The notes: a model not told the origin generated them from the sequence alone. DNA of 64,000 bases from Prevotella fusca JCM 17724 (GCF_001262015.1 NZ_CP012075.1:124001-188000); one strand, 5' to 3'; shown: positions 1 through 11,122, counted from the first letter of the stretch. Numbers and translations are program-made.

Positions 1-219
1 ATGTATGGTTATTTCTTTGGTGAATAAGTAGTAGTAATCCGTTTGTTTTTGGAGTAAAAGGTTTGAAAGGTTGGTCACGTATATGCCCGAGTGGCTTGGT
101 TGGACTTGTTGACCTTATTGGCTGAAAGGGCTGAATCCCATGTGAAGAACCCAGCCCTTATGCTAAATTACGTATATCCTTGCAGATGATGACACCTTAA
201 ACCAGATGTCATGGTATCT
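1..219. other. Window start, no gene recognised
   Basis: No coding sequence is recognised. An 8-bp inverted repeat (126-133 and 152-159, AAGGGCTG/CAGCCCTT) lies downstream of galK in its reading direction and could be a weak terminator, but no T run follows it. Confidence 0.3.
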
Positions 220-1380
220 TTAGCAAACCTTGTGGGAACCTTCACTGATAACCACTGGATAAACTTCTGGTGCATGACCATACTTTGCATTGAACTTCTC
301 AGTTGCATCTGCAATGAATTTGTCATACAGTTCATCCTTGACAAGGTTGATAGTGCAACCGCCAAAGCCGCCGCCCATGATACGAGAGCCAGTCACGCCA
401 TTCTCCTTAGCAACGTCGTTGAGGAAGTCAAGCTCTTCGCAGCTTACCTCATACTCCTTGCTAAGACCGTGATGTGTCTCATACATCTTCTGACCTACTG
501 TCTCATAGTCACCAGCAAGGAGTGCGTCGCAGACAGCGAGTACACGTTCCTTCTCACCCAGTACGAAGTGTGCACGCTGGTAATCTTCAGCACTCACCTC
601 TGCTTTGACAGCCTCCAGTTCGTCCCAGTTAGCATCACGCAGTGTCTCGAACTTCTTTTCTGGGAAGTGCTTGCACATTGCAGCAACAACATTCTCACAG
701 CTTCTGCGGCGGTCGTTGTATGGGCTACCAACGAGTTCGTGCTTAACCTTTGAGTTTACAAGAACGAGCTTGTAACCCTGTGGGTTGAATGGGAAGTACT
801 CGAACTCTCGGCTGCGGCAGTCAAGACGCATCAGCTTGCCTTCCTGTCCGAAGACACTTGCAAACTGGTCCATGATACCACAGTTCACACCGATATACTT
901 GTGCTCTGTAGCCTGACCTGCGAGTGCGATGTCCCACTTTGAAATCTTATTGTCAGCGAACAAGTCGTTCAACGCACATCCGAAGCAACTCTCCATAGCA
1001 GCGGAAGAGCTCATACCTGCTCCGAGAGGCACATCACCTGCAAAGGCAATGTTGAAACCCTTTACGTCAACACCGAGAGCCTTGAACTCCTGTACCATAC
1101 CATAGATGAAACGTGCCCATGTTGCGCGTGGTCCCTCTGGGTCGTCAACCTTGAACTCTACACGGTCCTTGAGGTCGATAGAATAGCACATTATGGTGTT
1201 TGTACCGTTTGGACGAACCTCAGCCATGATGCCTTTGTCCACTGCACCTGGGAATACGAAACCACCGTTATAGTCGGTGTGTTCGCCGATGAGGTTGATA
1301 CGTCCTGGTGAGAAATAAATGTTTCCGGTCTTGCCGTCGAAATGTTTGATGAAACGACTTCTTACGAATTCTATGTCCAT
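220..1380 (-). CDS. galK: Galactokinase
   Basis: Galactokinase (386 aa, normal family length) phosphorylates alpha-D-galactose at C1 with ATP, the first committed step of the Leloir pathway, in the cytosol. Visible motifs are the sugar-binding GRINLIGEHTDYNGG near residue 27, the GHMP-kinase ATP loop PLGAGMSSSAAMES near residue 118, and the C-terminal GSRIMGGGFGGCTINLV. It is the last gene of a three-gene operon after galM and a sugar symporter, 87 bp downstream of the symporter. The other Leloir enzymes (galT, galE) are not in the window. The assignment is secure. Confidence 0.97.
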   Translation of the reverse strand: MDIEFVRSRFIKHFDGKTGNIYFSPGRINLIGEHTDYNGGFVFPGAVDKGIMAEVRPNGTNTIMCYSIDLKDRVEFKVDDPEGPRATWARFIYGMVQEFKALGVDVKGFNIAFAGDVPLGAGMSSSAAMESCFGCALNDLFADNKISKWDIALAGQATEHKYIGVNCGIMDQFASVFGQEGKLMRLDCRSREFEYFPFNPQGYKLVLVNSKVKHELVGSPYNDRRRSCENVVAAMCKHFPEKKFETLRDANWDELEAVKAEVSAEDYQRAHFVLGEKERVLAVCDALLAGDYETVGQKMYETHHGLSKEYEVSCEELDFLNDVAKENGVTGSRIMGGGFGGCTINLVKDELYDKFIADATEKFNAKYGHAPEVYPVVISEGSHKVC

Positions 1381-1467
1381 GTTAGTAATGTTTTAAATGA
1401 TTGTTAGGGTATTATTGATATATTTCAGTATAATGGCAAGCATAATGCCTGCCATTATAAGTTTTTT

Positions 1468-2751
1468 TTAAGCCTTTTTTGAAGGATGTGAACCAATCAA
1501 AGCGTAGAAGAGCATGTATGCGAGCATGCCGACAATGAGCCAATAGCTGTTGATGTCGCCAATCTTGGTAGCCATGAGGTTCTGGATTAATGGCATTACA
1601 CCACCGCCGACAACCATGGTCATGAACAGACCAGAAGCTGTTGCTGTGTACTTGCCGAGACCTTCTGTTGCGAGGTTGAAGATAACACCCCACATTACTG
1701 ATGTACAGATACCGCAAAGGATGATGAACAACACCTTTGTTGGAACTTCTGCCTCAATCCATGTACTCTCAGCAATATTAGGAATTGTAAGGCTCATCTT
1801 GCTTGTTTCAGACATGAAGATTGCAACGAGCAGAAGAACAATAGCTAAAGCCGAAGTAACTGTAAGCTGTGTACGTGAAGAAACCTTGCCACTGATGAAG
1901 GCACTTACGAAGCGACCAACAAGCATCAGCAGCCAGTAGATACCAGCAATAAGACCTGCAATGGCAGCACTACCGAGCACACCACCCTCTGCAATTGGCT
2001 CACTGAGGTAGAACAGGAGCTGACCAGGGATACCAACCTCAACACCTACGTAGAAGAAGATGGCAATGATACCAAGTACCAACTGGCGATATCCTAAAGC
2101 GCCTTTGATGCCACCAATAACGTCAGACTTCTCTGTCTCAGGCTCTGTCAACTGTGTAAACCAAACGATAACGAAGGAGGCTGCAAAGATAACCAATGCG
2201 ATGAGCAGCAGTGGGGTGACAGCCTTTAGGGATGTTCCCTTTGTAATCTCACCAATCATAGAACCTGCAACCATTGGAGTCAATGTTGCTGCGAGTGAGT
2301 TCAATGATGCACCAGTCTGGATAAGCTGGTTACCACGGTTACCACCGCCACCAAGAAGGTTCAGCATTGGGTTTACTACAGTATTCAAGATACAAACACA
2401 GAAACCGCAAACGAAGGCACCGAGCAGATAAACTACGTATGTGCTGATAGCGTTTCCGTCCATTCTACTTGAACCATATTGGATGGCAATACCGATGAAG
2501 CCAAGTGCTAAAGCAACAAGAGCAGTTTTCTTGTAACCATGCTTTGTAATCATCATACCGGCAGGGATACCCATGAACAGATAGGCAGCGAAGTTCATCA
2601 TGTTACCCATCATGCCAGCCCACTCGTAATGCTGTTTCCAGATTGTACCGAAAGGTGCAGCCATGTTGGTGACGAAAGAGATCATAGCAAACAGGAACAT
2701 CATGGTAATAATAGCTACCAAGGTTCCTTTCTTGTTAGTTTGATTTTCCAT
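1468..2751 (-). CDS. Glucose/galactose-type MFS sugar symporter (FucP/GluP family)
   Basis: A 427-aa inner-membrane protein with about twelve hydrophobic segments, of the FHS branch of the major facilitator superfamily (FucP, GluP). The family imports monosaccharides with a cation. Family features are the N-terminal stretch with FLFAMISFVTNMAAPFG, the loop around PAGMMITKHGYKKT and the NTVVNPMLNLLGGGGNRGN region. Its place between galM and galK argues that galactose, perhaps with glucose, is the substrate. It starts 42 bp after the galM stop. The substrate is inferred from context; the family is clear. Confidence 0.9.
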   Translation of the reverse strand: MENQTNKKGTLVAIITMMFLFAMISFVTNMAAPFGTIWKQHYEWAGMMGNMMNFAAYLFMGIPAGMMITKHGYKKTALVALALGFIGIAIQYGSSRMDGNAISTYVVYLLGAFVCGFCVCILNTVVNPMLNLLGGGGNRGNQLIQTGASLNSLAATLTPMVAGSMIGEITKGTSLKAVTPLLLIALVIFAASFVIVWFTQLTEPETEKSDVIGGIKGALGYRQLVLGIIAIFFYVGVEVGIPGQLLFYLSEPIAEGGVLGSAAIAGLIAGIYWLLMLVGRFVSAFISGKVSSRTQLTVTSALAIVLLLVAIFMSETSKMSLTIPNIAESTWIEAEVPTKVLFIILCGICTSVMWGVIFNLATEGLGKYTATASGLFMTMVVGGGVMPLIQNLMATKIGDINSYWLIVGMLAYMLFYALIGSHPSKKA

Positions 2752-2793
2752 TGTTATGCTTTAGTTTTTATTTATTATTTCGTATTCAGGTTC

Positions 2794-3885
2794 TTATTTC
2801 TCTACACCGAACTTATAGATAGTTCTCTGCGTGTACTCCTTACATGGCTCCAGGATAACTGAAGGGAAGTAAGGATGGTTCGGACTGTCTGGGAAGTGCT
2901 GTGCTTCAAAGCAGATGGCACTGCGGCGTGGGAAGGTTGCACCGTGCTGACCTTTGTAACCGTCAGCCCAGTTGTCAGTATATACCTGAACGCCAGGCTC
3001 TGTGGTGTAAACCTCCATTGTTCTTCCGCTCTTTGGCTCCTTGATACGTGCAGCGAATGAAAGTTCTCCCTCTTCTTTCTTATTCAGAACGAAGCAATGG
3101 TCGTAACCAGCACCATTCTTAATCTGCTCATGGTCAGCATCAATGTCCTGACCTACAGGCTTTGGCTCACGGAAGTCGAATGGCGTACCGGCAACCTTCA
3201 GAATCTCACCTGTCGGGATAGATGTCTCGTCAATAGGGAGATAGAAATCGGCATTTATCTGACACTCCAAGTCATCAATCGTTGGTGTTGGATTAGCAAT
3301 ACCTGCCAGTGAGAAGAAGCCATGGCTGGTAAGGTTGATGATTGTCTTCTTGTTGGTTTTTGCTGAATACTTGATAACAAGTTCGTTATCATCTGTGAAT
3401 GAATAGGCTACCCAGATGTCAACTTCGCCCGTGTAGCCTTCCTCTCCGTATGAAGATGTGTACTTCAATACAACAGCGTGGTCGTTTACCTGTACCGCAT
3501 CCCATACCTTTGCATTAAATCCTTTCTTTCCTCCATGCAGTGAGTTAGGACCATTGTTGATGGCAAGGTTGTACTCCTTCCCATTCAACTGGAAACGTCC
3601 TTTGGCAATGCGGTTACCATAACGGCCAATAAGGGTTGAAAGATAAGGTTCTGGTGAATTGATGACCTCTTGTATATTATCATGTCCTTGGATGACATTT
3701 GCCAAGTTTCCTTCTTTGTCAGGAACCATGATAGCAACAATCGCACCACCGTAATTAGTGACTGCAACCTCATTGCCCTTGGCATTTCTGAGTACATAGA
3801 GATCGGTTTTCTTACCATCTATCGTAGTCTGGAAGTCCTCTTTCTTCAGACCACACACGTAGTGTGTCTCTTCGACATTTACCAT
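2794..3885 (-). CDS. galM: Aldose 1-epimerase (mutarotase)
   Basis: Galactose mutarotase (363 aa) interconverts the beta and alpha anomers of galactose so that GalK receives the alpha form. Family features are NYGGAIVAIMVPDKEG, GRYGNRIAKGRF, NNGPNSLHGGKKGF (active-site histidine), the NLTSHGFFSLAG region and the C-terminal GATFPRRSAICFEAQHFPDSPN. No signal peptide is seen, so it is probably cytosolic. It is the first gene of the operon galM-symporter-galK and has a candidate TAnnTTTG promoter about 60 bp upstream. Confident. Confidence 0.95.
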   Translation of the reverse strand: MVNVEETHYVCGLKKEDFQTTIDGKKTDLYVLRNAKGNEVAVTNYGGAIVAIMVPDKEGNLANVIQGHDNIQEVINSPEPYLSTLIGRYGNRIAKGRFQLNGKEYNLAINNGPNSLHGGKKGFNAKVWDAVQVNDHAVVLKYTSSYGEEGYTGEVDIWVAYSFTDDNELVIKYSAKTNKKTIINLTSHGFFSLAGIANPTPTIDDLECQINADFYLPIDETSIPTGEILKVAGTPFDFREPKPVGQDIDADHEQIKNGAGYDHCFVLNKKEEGELSFAARIKEPKSGRTMEVYTTEPGVQVYTDNWADGYKGQHGATFPRRSAICFEAQHFPDSPNHPYFPSVILEPCKEYTQRTIYKFGVEK

Positions 3886-3946
3886 GATGTTCTGTTTTTA
3901 GTTACTTTTCAAGAGTTGCAAAGTAAATAAAAATAAACGAAAACTG

Positions 3947-3954
3947 CAAACTTA
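3947..3954 (-). promoter_or_regulatory. Candidate -7 element for the galM operon
   Basis: TAAGTTTG on the minus strand fits the Bacteroidota -7 consensus TAnnTTTG, about 60 bp before the galM ATG. No convincing TTTG -33 box was found at the usual spacing, so this is tentative. Confidence 0.4.
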
Positions 3955-4201
3955 ACTTTGAAAATAATAGTGTATGGTGTGTTAAAAACAATTAATATAA
4001 TAGCGTTTTAACCCGATTCTGTCATTAAGAATATTGCTTTTGGCATTTTTTAATGACTGAATAGGGTTAAAATCAATTCAACACTAAAATCTTAGTTATA
4101 AATTATATAGGTGTTTGATAATAGCGCAATCTGCATGCTTCAGTGCTTTTGTCTTCGCCTAAAGAACCTTTGAATCGCCTTTGTTTTTTGATGAACATGC
4201 T
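3955..4201. other. Intergenic region between galM and lipoprotein gene
   Basis: AT-rich, with no open frame of note and no repeat shared with the rest of the window. Confidence 0.4.
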
Positions 4202-5125
4202 TTAAGCAAAGGATAGTTCGAACTCTCCTGAAACTTCATTAATTTGCGCTGAATAGGATCTAACTCTTCGTGTTTCTTTTAGCTGAAGCATTTTCTTGAT
4301 AAAAGGTGCTGTCGGACTATCAGGATAAGCCTTTATAAATCGTTCCCACTCGTCTTTAGCTTCTTTTTCTACGTAATCAGTATCCACAGCAGGAGTGTTA
4401 TCAAGGCCAAACAAAAAGGCAGACTGGAGGAATTTATAGTCATCTCGTAGTCTACAGAATAATTCCTTCTGTGTTGGATATTTCTTTACGTAAGCCTCGT
4501 GTCGAGCAAGCAGATTACCCAACTCTCGCCAAGTTATTATGAGTCCAGCATCTATGCTAATATTCTCAGCATCCTTTATCAGGTTCCAGTAGTCCTGATA
4601 GTACTTAGGCAATAGTTTGACATACTGAGTGTATATTTTGGTTGGTAGGGTCAATTCTGCGAGTCCCTCTCCCAATTCTTTTATTTCTATCCCTGCCTTC
4701 TTATAGAATAACTCCTTCTTTTTGATGGAATCGTGTGGCTCTATTTCATGACCATCGTTGTCTATTCTAAAACTGTAATAGTTCTCAGTGTAATAGAACT
4801 CACGCTCATTGATCTTGTCCAGCTCTTTTTGTACTTGCGCACTAAATTCATCAAAGATTCGACAACGCTCCTCCGGCGATGCATCCTTTATTTTAATGTC
4901 AATTATTTGCTGATGAAGTTTTATACGCTTCAAAGGGTCGGTTGTTTGTGCAAGAACTTGCTTAACGCTATCAATCTTAGCATTTTGTTGGGTGCTGTCG
5001 ATATTTGTTTCTTGCTTTGTACTATCGATGTTTTGAACATCTTTATTTGTTTGCTTAGAAGGATTGTTTTGACAAGCTGTCAATAGTACAATTCCTGATA
5101 AGAATAGATATATGATTCGCTTCAT
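4202..5125 (-). CDS. Hypothetical lipoprotein with IDS(T/V) repeats
   Basis: A 307-aa predicted lipoprotein of unknown function. I start it at the ATG giving MKRIIYLFLSGIVLLTAC, a clean lipoprotein signal with the lipidation Cys at position 18; a longer open frame upstream lacks this logic. After the Cys comes a polar linker with three imperfect heptad-like repeats (NIDSTKQE, NIDSTQQN, KIDSVKQ), then a charged, probably helical region. Near the C terminus, WERFIKAYPDSPTAPFIKKM resembles a tetratricopeptide-like helix pair. A TAnnTTTG promoter lies 57 bp upstream. It appears to be a single-gene unit. No function is claimed. Confidence 0.75.
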   Translation of the reverse strand: MKRIIYLFLSGIVLLTACQNNPSKQTNKDVQNIDSTKQETNIDSTQQNAKIDSVKQVLAQTTDPLKRIKLHQQIIDIKIKDASPEERCRIFDEFSAQVQKELDKINEREFYYTENYYSFRIDNDGHEIEPHDSIKKKELFYKKAGIEIKELGEGLAELTLPTKIYTQYVKLLPKYYQDYWNLIKDAENISIDAGLIITWRELGNLLARHEAYVKKYPTQKELFCRLRDDYKFLQSAFLFGLDNTPAVDTDYVEKEAKDEWERFIKAYPDSPTAPFIKKMLQLKETRRVRSYSAQINEVSGEFELSFA

Positions 5126-5181
5126 AAGATTAATGTATGAAAGGTTTAGTAATGATATATATTGTTCTCTGTTCTTCTGTG

Positions 5182-5189
5182 CAAAGATA
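5182..5189 (-). promoter_or_regulatory. -7 promoter element for lipoprotein gene
   Basis: TATCTTTG on the minus strand is a full match to TAnnTTTG, 57 bp before the chosen ATG. It supports the shorter start of the lipoprotein gene. Confidence 0.5.
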
Positions 5190-5449
5190 TATATAATATA
5201 GGAAGAAACTCTCAATTATTTGTTTTTCTTATTTGTTTCTTTTTAATATATTTTTTGTATCAAGTTGTTCTGTTGTGCGTGTCTTAGTTTGCCTTTTTGT
5301 GGTTTGCTTTTAAAAATACCCAAACTTAATATGCTTGAATAGACACCTTTTTAGAATGTTTGTGTTTGAAATATTCTGACAAAAGCCAGTCTTATAAGTT
5401 CGTTTTTTAGGTAAAAAACAGTAATTTAAGTGGGCTTTGTAACTGTCAA

Positions 5450-5611
5450 GTAATCAGATAGTTGAAGGGTGGTAAAATAAAAGGTGCTTGGTTGCATTCC
5501 AAAAGGGCGTTAGTAAGACCTCAAAAGGGCATCTTTTGCAAGTCAATTAAGCCTTAATTCGAATGCAATTAAGCACCAATAAGAATTCGGTTTGTGATTT
5601 TTCTTTACAAA
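5450..5611 (+). repeat. Dispersed intergenic repeat, copy A
   Basis: About 160 bp: a head with TAATCAGATAGTTG, then AAAAGGTGCTTGG, then about four 22-bp units of the type CCAAAAGGGCATCTTTTGGA, and a tail resembling GTGATTTTTCTTTACAAA. The same layout occurs at 15700-15839 (inverted), 20809-20971, 27060-27230 and, split by the mobile element, at 40548-40622 plus 61573-61675. It is intergenic in all cases; the frames through it are not genes. Confidence 0.85.
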
Positions 5612-5633
5612 GTTATTGTTTGGGAAATAAGTG

Positions 5634-6917
5634 TTAAAGCCCACTTAGCAAGTCGGCAACCACATAGCTTGAGCCACCAACGAAGATGAAATCATCTTTA
5701 TCGGCATCTTGAAGGGCTGCTCGGTAGGCTTCAAGGACTGTTGGATAGACCTTTCCGTGCAAATCGTAGTCGTCGGCTGTTTCTGCAACCTTTTCTGCTG
5801 GGAAGGCACGATGTGTGCTCGGTTGTGTCCAATAATAGATGGCATCATCGGGGAGCATAGACATAACCGCATGCAGGTCTTTGTCGTCTACCATTCCGAA
5901 GACCATGCGCTTCTGTTTACATGCTTGGCGATTGATTTGTTGTGAGAGGTAGGTCCAACCGCCAGCGTTGTGACCTGTGTCGCAAATAACCAATGGATTT
6001 GCTTGCAGCTTCTGCCATCTCCCCATCAGCCCAGTTGCCTTGTATACATTAGCAAAGCCTTTCACAATGCTGTCGGTATTCTTGATGACACCTTTATTAT
6101 ATAGCTGCATGGCTGCCGTGAGCACAGTGTTGGTGTTTTTCTCTTGATAGTTACCGCCCAATTCGCCTACAATGTCGCCGAAGAAACGAGTATGATAAGC
6201 AATGCCTCCATCAGGGTGTGGGTGAGAAGAAAGTACTGTGGGGATGTCTTCTGCAAAGATAATGAGCGACTCCTCCTTCTGTGCTTTTGCCTTGAAGACA
6301 ATTTGTGTTTCAGGCACTGACTCACCAATAACGACGGGTACACCATGTTTGATAATACCAGCCTTCTCTGCTGCGATTGCCCCGAGTGTGTTGCCGAGGA
6401 ATTGGATGTGGTCGAGAGATATGTTGGTGATAATCGATAGGATAGGGGTGATGATGTTTGTGCAATCAAGTCTACCACCTAAACCCACTTCGATGATGGC
6501 AATATCAACCTTTTGTTCAGCAAAATACTTGAAAGCCAATGCTGTTGTGAGTTCAAAGAAAGAAGGGTGGAGCGGTTCAAAGAAGGCACGTTCTTGTTCA
6601 ACAAAATCTATAACCTCCTGTTCTGAAATCATTTCTCCGTTGACTTTGATACGCTCGCGGAAGTCAACGAGGTGCGGACTGGTGTAGAGTCCGACTTTAT
6701 ATCCTTCAGCTTGGAGGATAGCCGCCAACGTATGTGAGCATGAACCTTTTCCGTTGGTTCCTGCAACATGGATAGAAAGGAAGTGGGTGTGTGGATGACC
6801 GAAGTGTTCATCTAATGCCTTTGTAGTCTCAAGTCCTTCTTTGTAGGCAGAAGCCCCGACGTGTTCAAAGACGGGTGTGCTGTTGAATAGATATTCTACT
6901 GTTTCTTGGTAGGTCAT
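5634..6917 (-). CDS. folC: Folylpolyglutamate synthase / dihydrofolate synthase
   Basis: FolC (427 aa) adds glutamate to dihydropteroate and to folates with ATP, in the cytosol. The Mur-ligase-type P-loop GTNGKGSCSHTLAAIL is near residue 54, followed by GLYTSPHL, IEVGLGGRLDCTN and ISLDHIQFLGNTLGAIAAEKAGI. The C-terminal domain has VICDTGHNAGGW. The ATG is only a few bases downstream (in gene sense) of a 14-bp tandem repeat, so the translation start sits against a repeat tract. It stands alone between the dnaJ terminator and repeat copy A. Secure. Confidence 0.95.
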   Translation of the reverse strand: MTYQETVEYLFNSTPVFEHVGASAYKEGLETTKALDEHFGHPHTHFLSIHVAGTNGKGSCSHTLAAILQAEGYKVGLYTSPHLVDFRERIKVNGEMISEQEVIDFVEQERAFFEPLHPSFFELTTALAFKYFAEQKVDIAIIEVGLGGRLDCTNIITPILSIITNISLDHIQFLGNTLGAIAAEKAGIIKHGVPVVIGESVPETQIVFKAKAQKEESLIIFAEDIPTVLSSHPHPDGGIAYHTRFFGDIVGELGGNYQEKNTNTVLTAAMQLYNKGVIKNTDSIVKGFANVYKATGLMGRWQKLQANPLVICDTGHNAGGWTYLSQQINRQACKQKRMVFGMVDDKDLHAVMSMLPDDAIYYWTQPSTHRAFPAEKVAETADDYDLHGKVYPTVLEAYRAALQDADKDDFIFVGGSSYVVADLLSGL

Positions 6918-6919
6918 AG

Positions 6920-6960
6920 TTGGGTGTTGGGTGATGGGTGTTGGGTGATGGGTGGTGATG
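6920..6960. repeat. 14-bp tandem repeat at the folC start
   Basis: On the plus strand the unit GGGTGTTGGGTGAT is repeated about 2.3 times, immediately upstream of the folC ATG, where a ribosome-binding site would lie. Changes in copy number could alter leader length. Confidence 0.7.
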
Positions 6961-6980
6961 AAATGTTAGGAAACGATTTA

Positions 6981-7010
6981 GCCCCATTAGCCAATGAAGT
7001 CTAATGGGGC
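6981..7010 (-). terminator. dnaJ terminator hairpin
   Basis: A perfect 10-bp stem GCCCCATTAG/CTAATGGGGC with a 10-nt loop, about 100 bp after the dnaJ stop in the direction of transcription. The T run is weak. Confidence 0.6.
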
Positions 7011-7108
7011 GTATAATCATTATCTTAATTCTATTTGTAAGCTCATTGCTTATTTATAAAACTTTTCTAACTCGTCAGCTTGTCCAACTCGTTTACTCGT
7101 CAACTTGT

Positions 7109-8269
7109 TTAGCTAAAGAGCTTTTTGAAGTTCTCAAAGATAGAACGCTTAGTGCTGTTATCACCACGGAAGTTCTCGCTTTGGCGCAACTCCTCAATCA
7201 TTCTCTTTTCTTCCTTATTCAGTTCCTTTGGAACATAAATGCTGATGTGAACCACTAAATCACCAGTGCCGTTGCCATAGCCTTGTACGGCAGGAAGACC
7301 CTTGCCACGCAGACGGAGCGTCTTGCCGGGCTGTGTGCCGGGTTCAATCTTTATCTTTACGTTACTGCCGTCGATGGTAGGAATCTCAACCTGTCCGCCT
7401 AATGCAGCTGTTGGAAAGTCAAGGAGAAGGTTATAGATCACATTCTGACCATCACGAACAAAGGTGTCGTTGTTTTCTTCCTCAATATATACCTGTATGT
7501 TACCCGCTACACCATTGTGTCTGCCGGCATTACCTTTACCAGGTACATTGACAACCATACCTTCAGCTACACCAGCCGGAATGTTGATTTCAACAACTTC
7601 CTCGCCCTTTACAATACCTTCACCATGACAGTGAGTACACTTGTTCTTGATGATAGTTCCCTCACCATTACATACGTGACAGGTTGTCTGGGTCTGCATC
7701 ATACCAAAGATACTCTGCTGTGTGCGGATTTCAACGCCCGAACCATGACAGTTCTGACAAGTCTCTGTGCCGCTTCCACTCTCTGCACCAGAGCCATGAC
7801 AGTGGTTGCAGGTTACATCCTTGCGCACCTTGAACTTCTTGGTAACGCCTGTTGCAACCTCTTGTAAGGAGAGACGAACCTTTAATCGAAGGTCAGTTCC
7901 ACGATACTTGGGTGCCTGATGCCTGCCACCTCCGAAACCTCCGAAACTTCCACCATGTCCGCCGAACACATCACCGAACATAGAGAAGATGTCGTCCATG
8001 GAGAAACCGCCACCACCGAATGGATTGCTACCACCAAAGCCACCACCAGGAGCATCAAAGCCAAACTGGTCATACTGCTGACGCTTCTGTGGGTCGTGCA
8101 ATACATCGTAGGCTTCAGCAGCTTCCTTAAACTTAGCCTCGGCTTCATCATCTCCCGGATTGCGGTCGGGATGATACTTGATGGCAAGTTTTCTGTATGC
8201 TTTCTTTATCTCGTCTTCAGAGGCATTCTTGCTGACACCCAGCACCTCATAGTAATCTCTTTTTGCCAT
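7109..8269 (-). CDS. dnaJ: Chaperone DnaJ
   Basis: DnaJ (386 aa), cytosolic co-chaperone that stimulates DnaK ATP hydrolysis and delivers unfolded clients. Domains in order: J domain (residues 1-70) with the HPD motif in [10 protein letters not shown]; a Gly/Phe-rich linker (about 75-130) with many GG pairs; a zinc-binding domain with four CxxCxGxG repeats ([32 protein letters not shown]); and the C-terminal substrate domain. Canonical length. It lies 14 bp after grpE and is certainly co-transcribed; dnaK is not in the window. Confidence 0.98.
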   Translation of the reverse strand: MAKRDYYEVLGVSKNASEDEIKKAYRKLAIKYHPDRNPGDDEAEAKFKEAAEAYDVLHDPQKRQQYDQFGFDAPGGGFGGSNPFGGGGFSMDDIFSMFGDVFGGHGGSFGGFGGGRHQAPKYRGTDLRLKVRLSLQEVATGVTKKFKVRKDVTCNHCHGSGAESGSGTETCQNCHGSGVEIRTQQSIFGMMQTQTTCHVCNGEGTIIKNKCTHCHGEGIVKGEEVVEINIPAGVAEGMVVNVPGKGNAGRHNGVAGNIQVYIEEENNDTFVRDGQNVIYNLLLDFPTAALGGQVEIPTIDGSNVKIKIEPGTQPGKTLRLRGKGLPAVQGYGNGTGDLVVHISIYVPKELNKEEKRMIEELRQSENFRGDNSTKRSIFENFKKLFS

Positions 8270-8283
8270 TCTTCCTTATGAAA

Positions 8284-8859
8284 TTATTGTCCCACAGCTA
8301 CCTTTGCATGGCGTATCACCTTGTCATTGAGCGTATAACCCGTCTGTACACAGTCAATGACCTTGCCTTTCTTGTCATCGCCCATACCTGGAACCATTGC
8401 AATGGCTTCATGATAATCAACGTTGAAATCGGCATCATCGGTCTCTATCTTCTTCACACCAAGGTTTTCCAAGGTCTTTAAGAACTTCTTGAAGATAAGC
8501 TCATAACCCTCTTTGATTGCCTGTGGGTCTTCTGTCTTGTCGGCAGTAGCACGCTCGAAGTCGTCAAGGATAGGTAGAATGGCAGAGATAGACTTCTCGC
8601 TTCCATTGAGAATCAGCTCTGACTTCTCTTTCAGCGTACGCTTCTTGTAGTTGTCAAACTCAGCTGCCAGACGGATATACTTGTCCTTCCACTGCTCTGC
8701 TTCTGTCTGTGCAGCTGTCAACGGGTCAACTTCTTCTACAGTTGCTTCCTCTTCGTTCGTCTCTTCAGCCTGTGTTTCAGTTTCGTTCTGGGTTTTCTCT
8801 TCGTTGTTCAACCCCAGCTCTTCGCCTTCAACCTTTATATTTTTCTCTTTTTTGCTCAT
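8284..8859 (-). CDS. grpE: Nucleotide exchange factor GrpE
   Basis: GrpE (191 aa) releases ADP from DnaK. A low-complexity acidic N terminus (about residues 1-50, rich in Glu and Thr) leads into a long coiled-coil helix (DKYIRLAAEFDNYKKRTLKEK) and the beta domain ending MVPGMGDDKKGKVIDCVQTGYTLNDKVIRHAKVAVGQ, the family signature. It precedes dnaJ by 14 bp. It follows the ABC-F gene by 62 bp, with a hairpin (8880-8910) in that gap. Confidence 0.97.
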   Translation of the reverse strand: MSKKEKNIKVEGEELGLNNEEKTQNETETQAEETNEEEATVEEVDPLTAAQTEAEQWKDKYIRLAAEFDNYKKRTLKEKSELILNGSEKSISAILPILDDFERATADKTEDPQAIKEGYELIFKKFLKTLENLGVKKIETDDADFNVDYHEAIAMVPGMGDDKKGKVIDCVQTGYTLNDKVIRHAKVAVGQ

Positions 8860-8879
8860 AACTTAATTGTACTATTTGT

Positions 8880-8910
8880 CATGGCATATACTTGCAAATT
8901 GTATGCCATG
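8880..8910 (-). terminator. Hairpin between ABC-F gene and grpE
   Basis: A 9-bp inverted repeat CATGGCATA/TATGCCATG in the 62-bp gap. No T run follows, so partial termination or a processing site is as likely as a full terminator. Confidence 0.35.
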
Positions 8911-8921
8911 TTTTGAATAGC

Positions 8922-10544
<1,623 letters not shown>

Positions 10545-10574
10545 CTAATACCTTATTATATAATAATTTGGCTG

Positions 10575-10582
10575 CAAAGGTA
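10575..10582 (-). promoter_or_regulatory. -7 promoter element for ABC-F gene
   Basis: TACCTTTG on the minus strand matches TAnnTTTG, 37 bp upstream of the ABC-F ATG. Confidence 0.5.
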
Positions 10583-11086
10583 CTATTTTTATTTCACATG
10601 ACAAAATCTCATCCTTGCTTCTACTGACGTTACTTACTAAAAACTTCCCACTCTGATTTGGTGATGTAGCAAGACAGTATAAAGATTGGTTCTTCCAGCG
10701 TTTGTATTGATAAAGCCTACAAAGAATAGACGTAAACCACTGAACTTATCACACGATTATTTTAAATTCATTTTGCTGTCATTTTAACATTTTGCGTAAA
10801 CACCTTGTAAGCTAATCAGTTAAATGTTCATGATGTGTGACAGAAGTGACAGGAAAGTCTGTTTTGAAATAATCGGTTATGAACTCTCTCACCATACAAG
10901 AAAAGACAAGTATATAGAGTCTTATCATCTCTCCACTTACCGTTCGAAGATCATATTGAGAGTCTTATTCTGTTTTTCGTTTTGCCTTTAACCCAAATCG
11001 GCCGTTAGACTACAATGCGTTCATTATGAATCGTATTGTTTTCTGACAGCCGATTTGAATGTTACGAGGCTAAACAATAGAAAAGA
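10583..11086. other. Gene-free interval with a long hairpin
   Basis: About 500 bp with no credible gene. The notable item is the long imperfect hairpin at 10994-11057, listed separately. Confidence 0.5.
10994..11057. other. Long imperfect hairpin, possible structured RNA or mini-element
   Basis: Arms CAAATCGGC and GCCGATTTG are continued after one mismatch by GTTAG/CTGAC (one G-U pair) and an inner dyad ACAAT...ATTGT. The fold spans 64 nt. It lacks a following T run on either strand. Confidence 0.45.
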
Positions 11087-11122
11087 GCCATATCAGAACT
11101 CGTAATTAGAGTTTGATATGGC
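11087..11122 (-). terminator. Terminator of the fimbrillin-like gene
   Basis: Inverted repeat GCCATATCA/TGATATGGC extended by GAACTC/GAGTTT (one mismatch), about 80 bp past the stop. On the minus strand it is followed by a T-rich stretch (TCTTTTCTATTG). Confidence 0.6.

Noticed and set aside
211..753. 180-aa plus-strand frame antisense to galK
   Set aside because: It lies wholly over galK, which has all family motifs; Cys- and Leu-rich composition is typical of an antisense shadow.
5450..5611. 22-bp repeat units as a CRISPR array
   Set aside because: Units are contiguous and degenerate, without unique spacers of constant length, and no cas genes are present.
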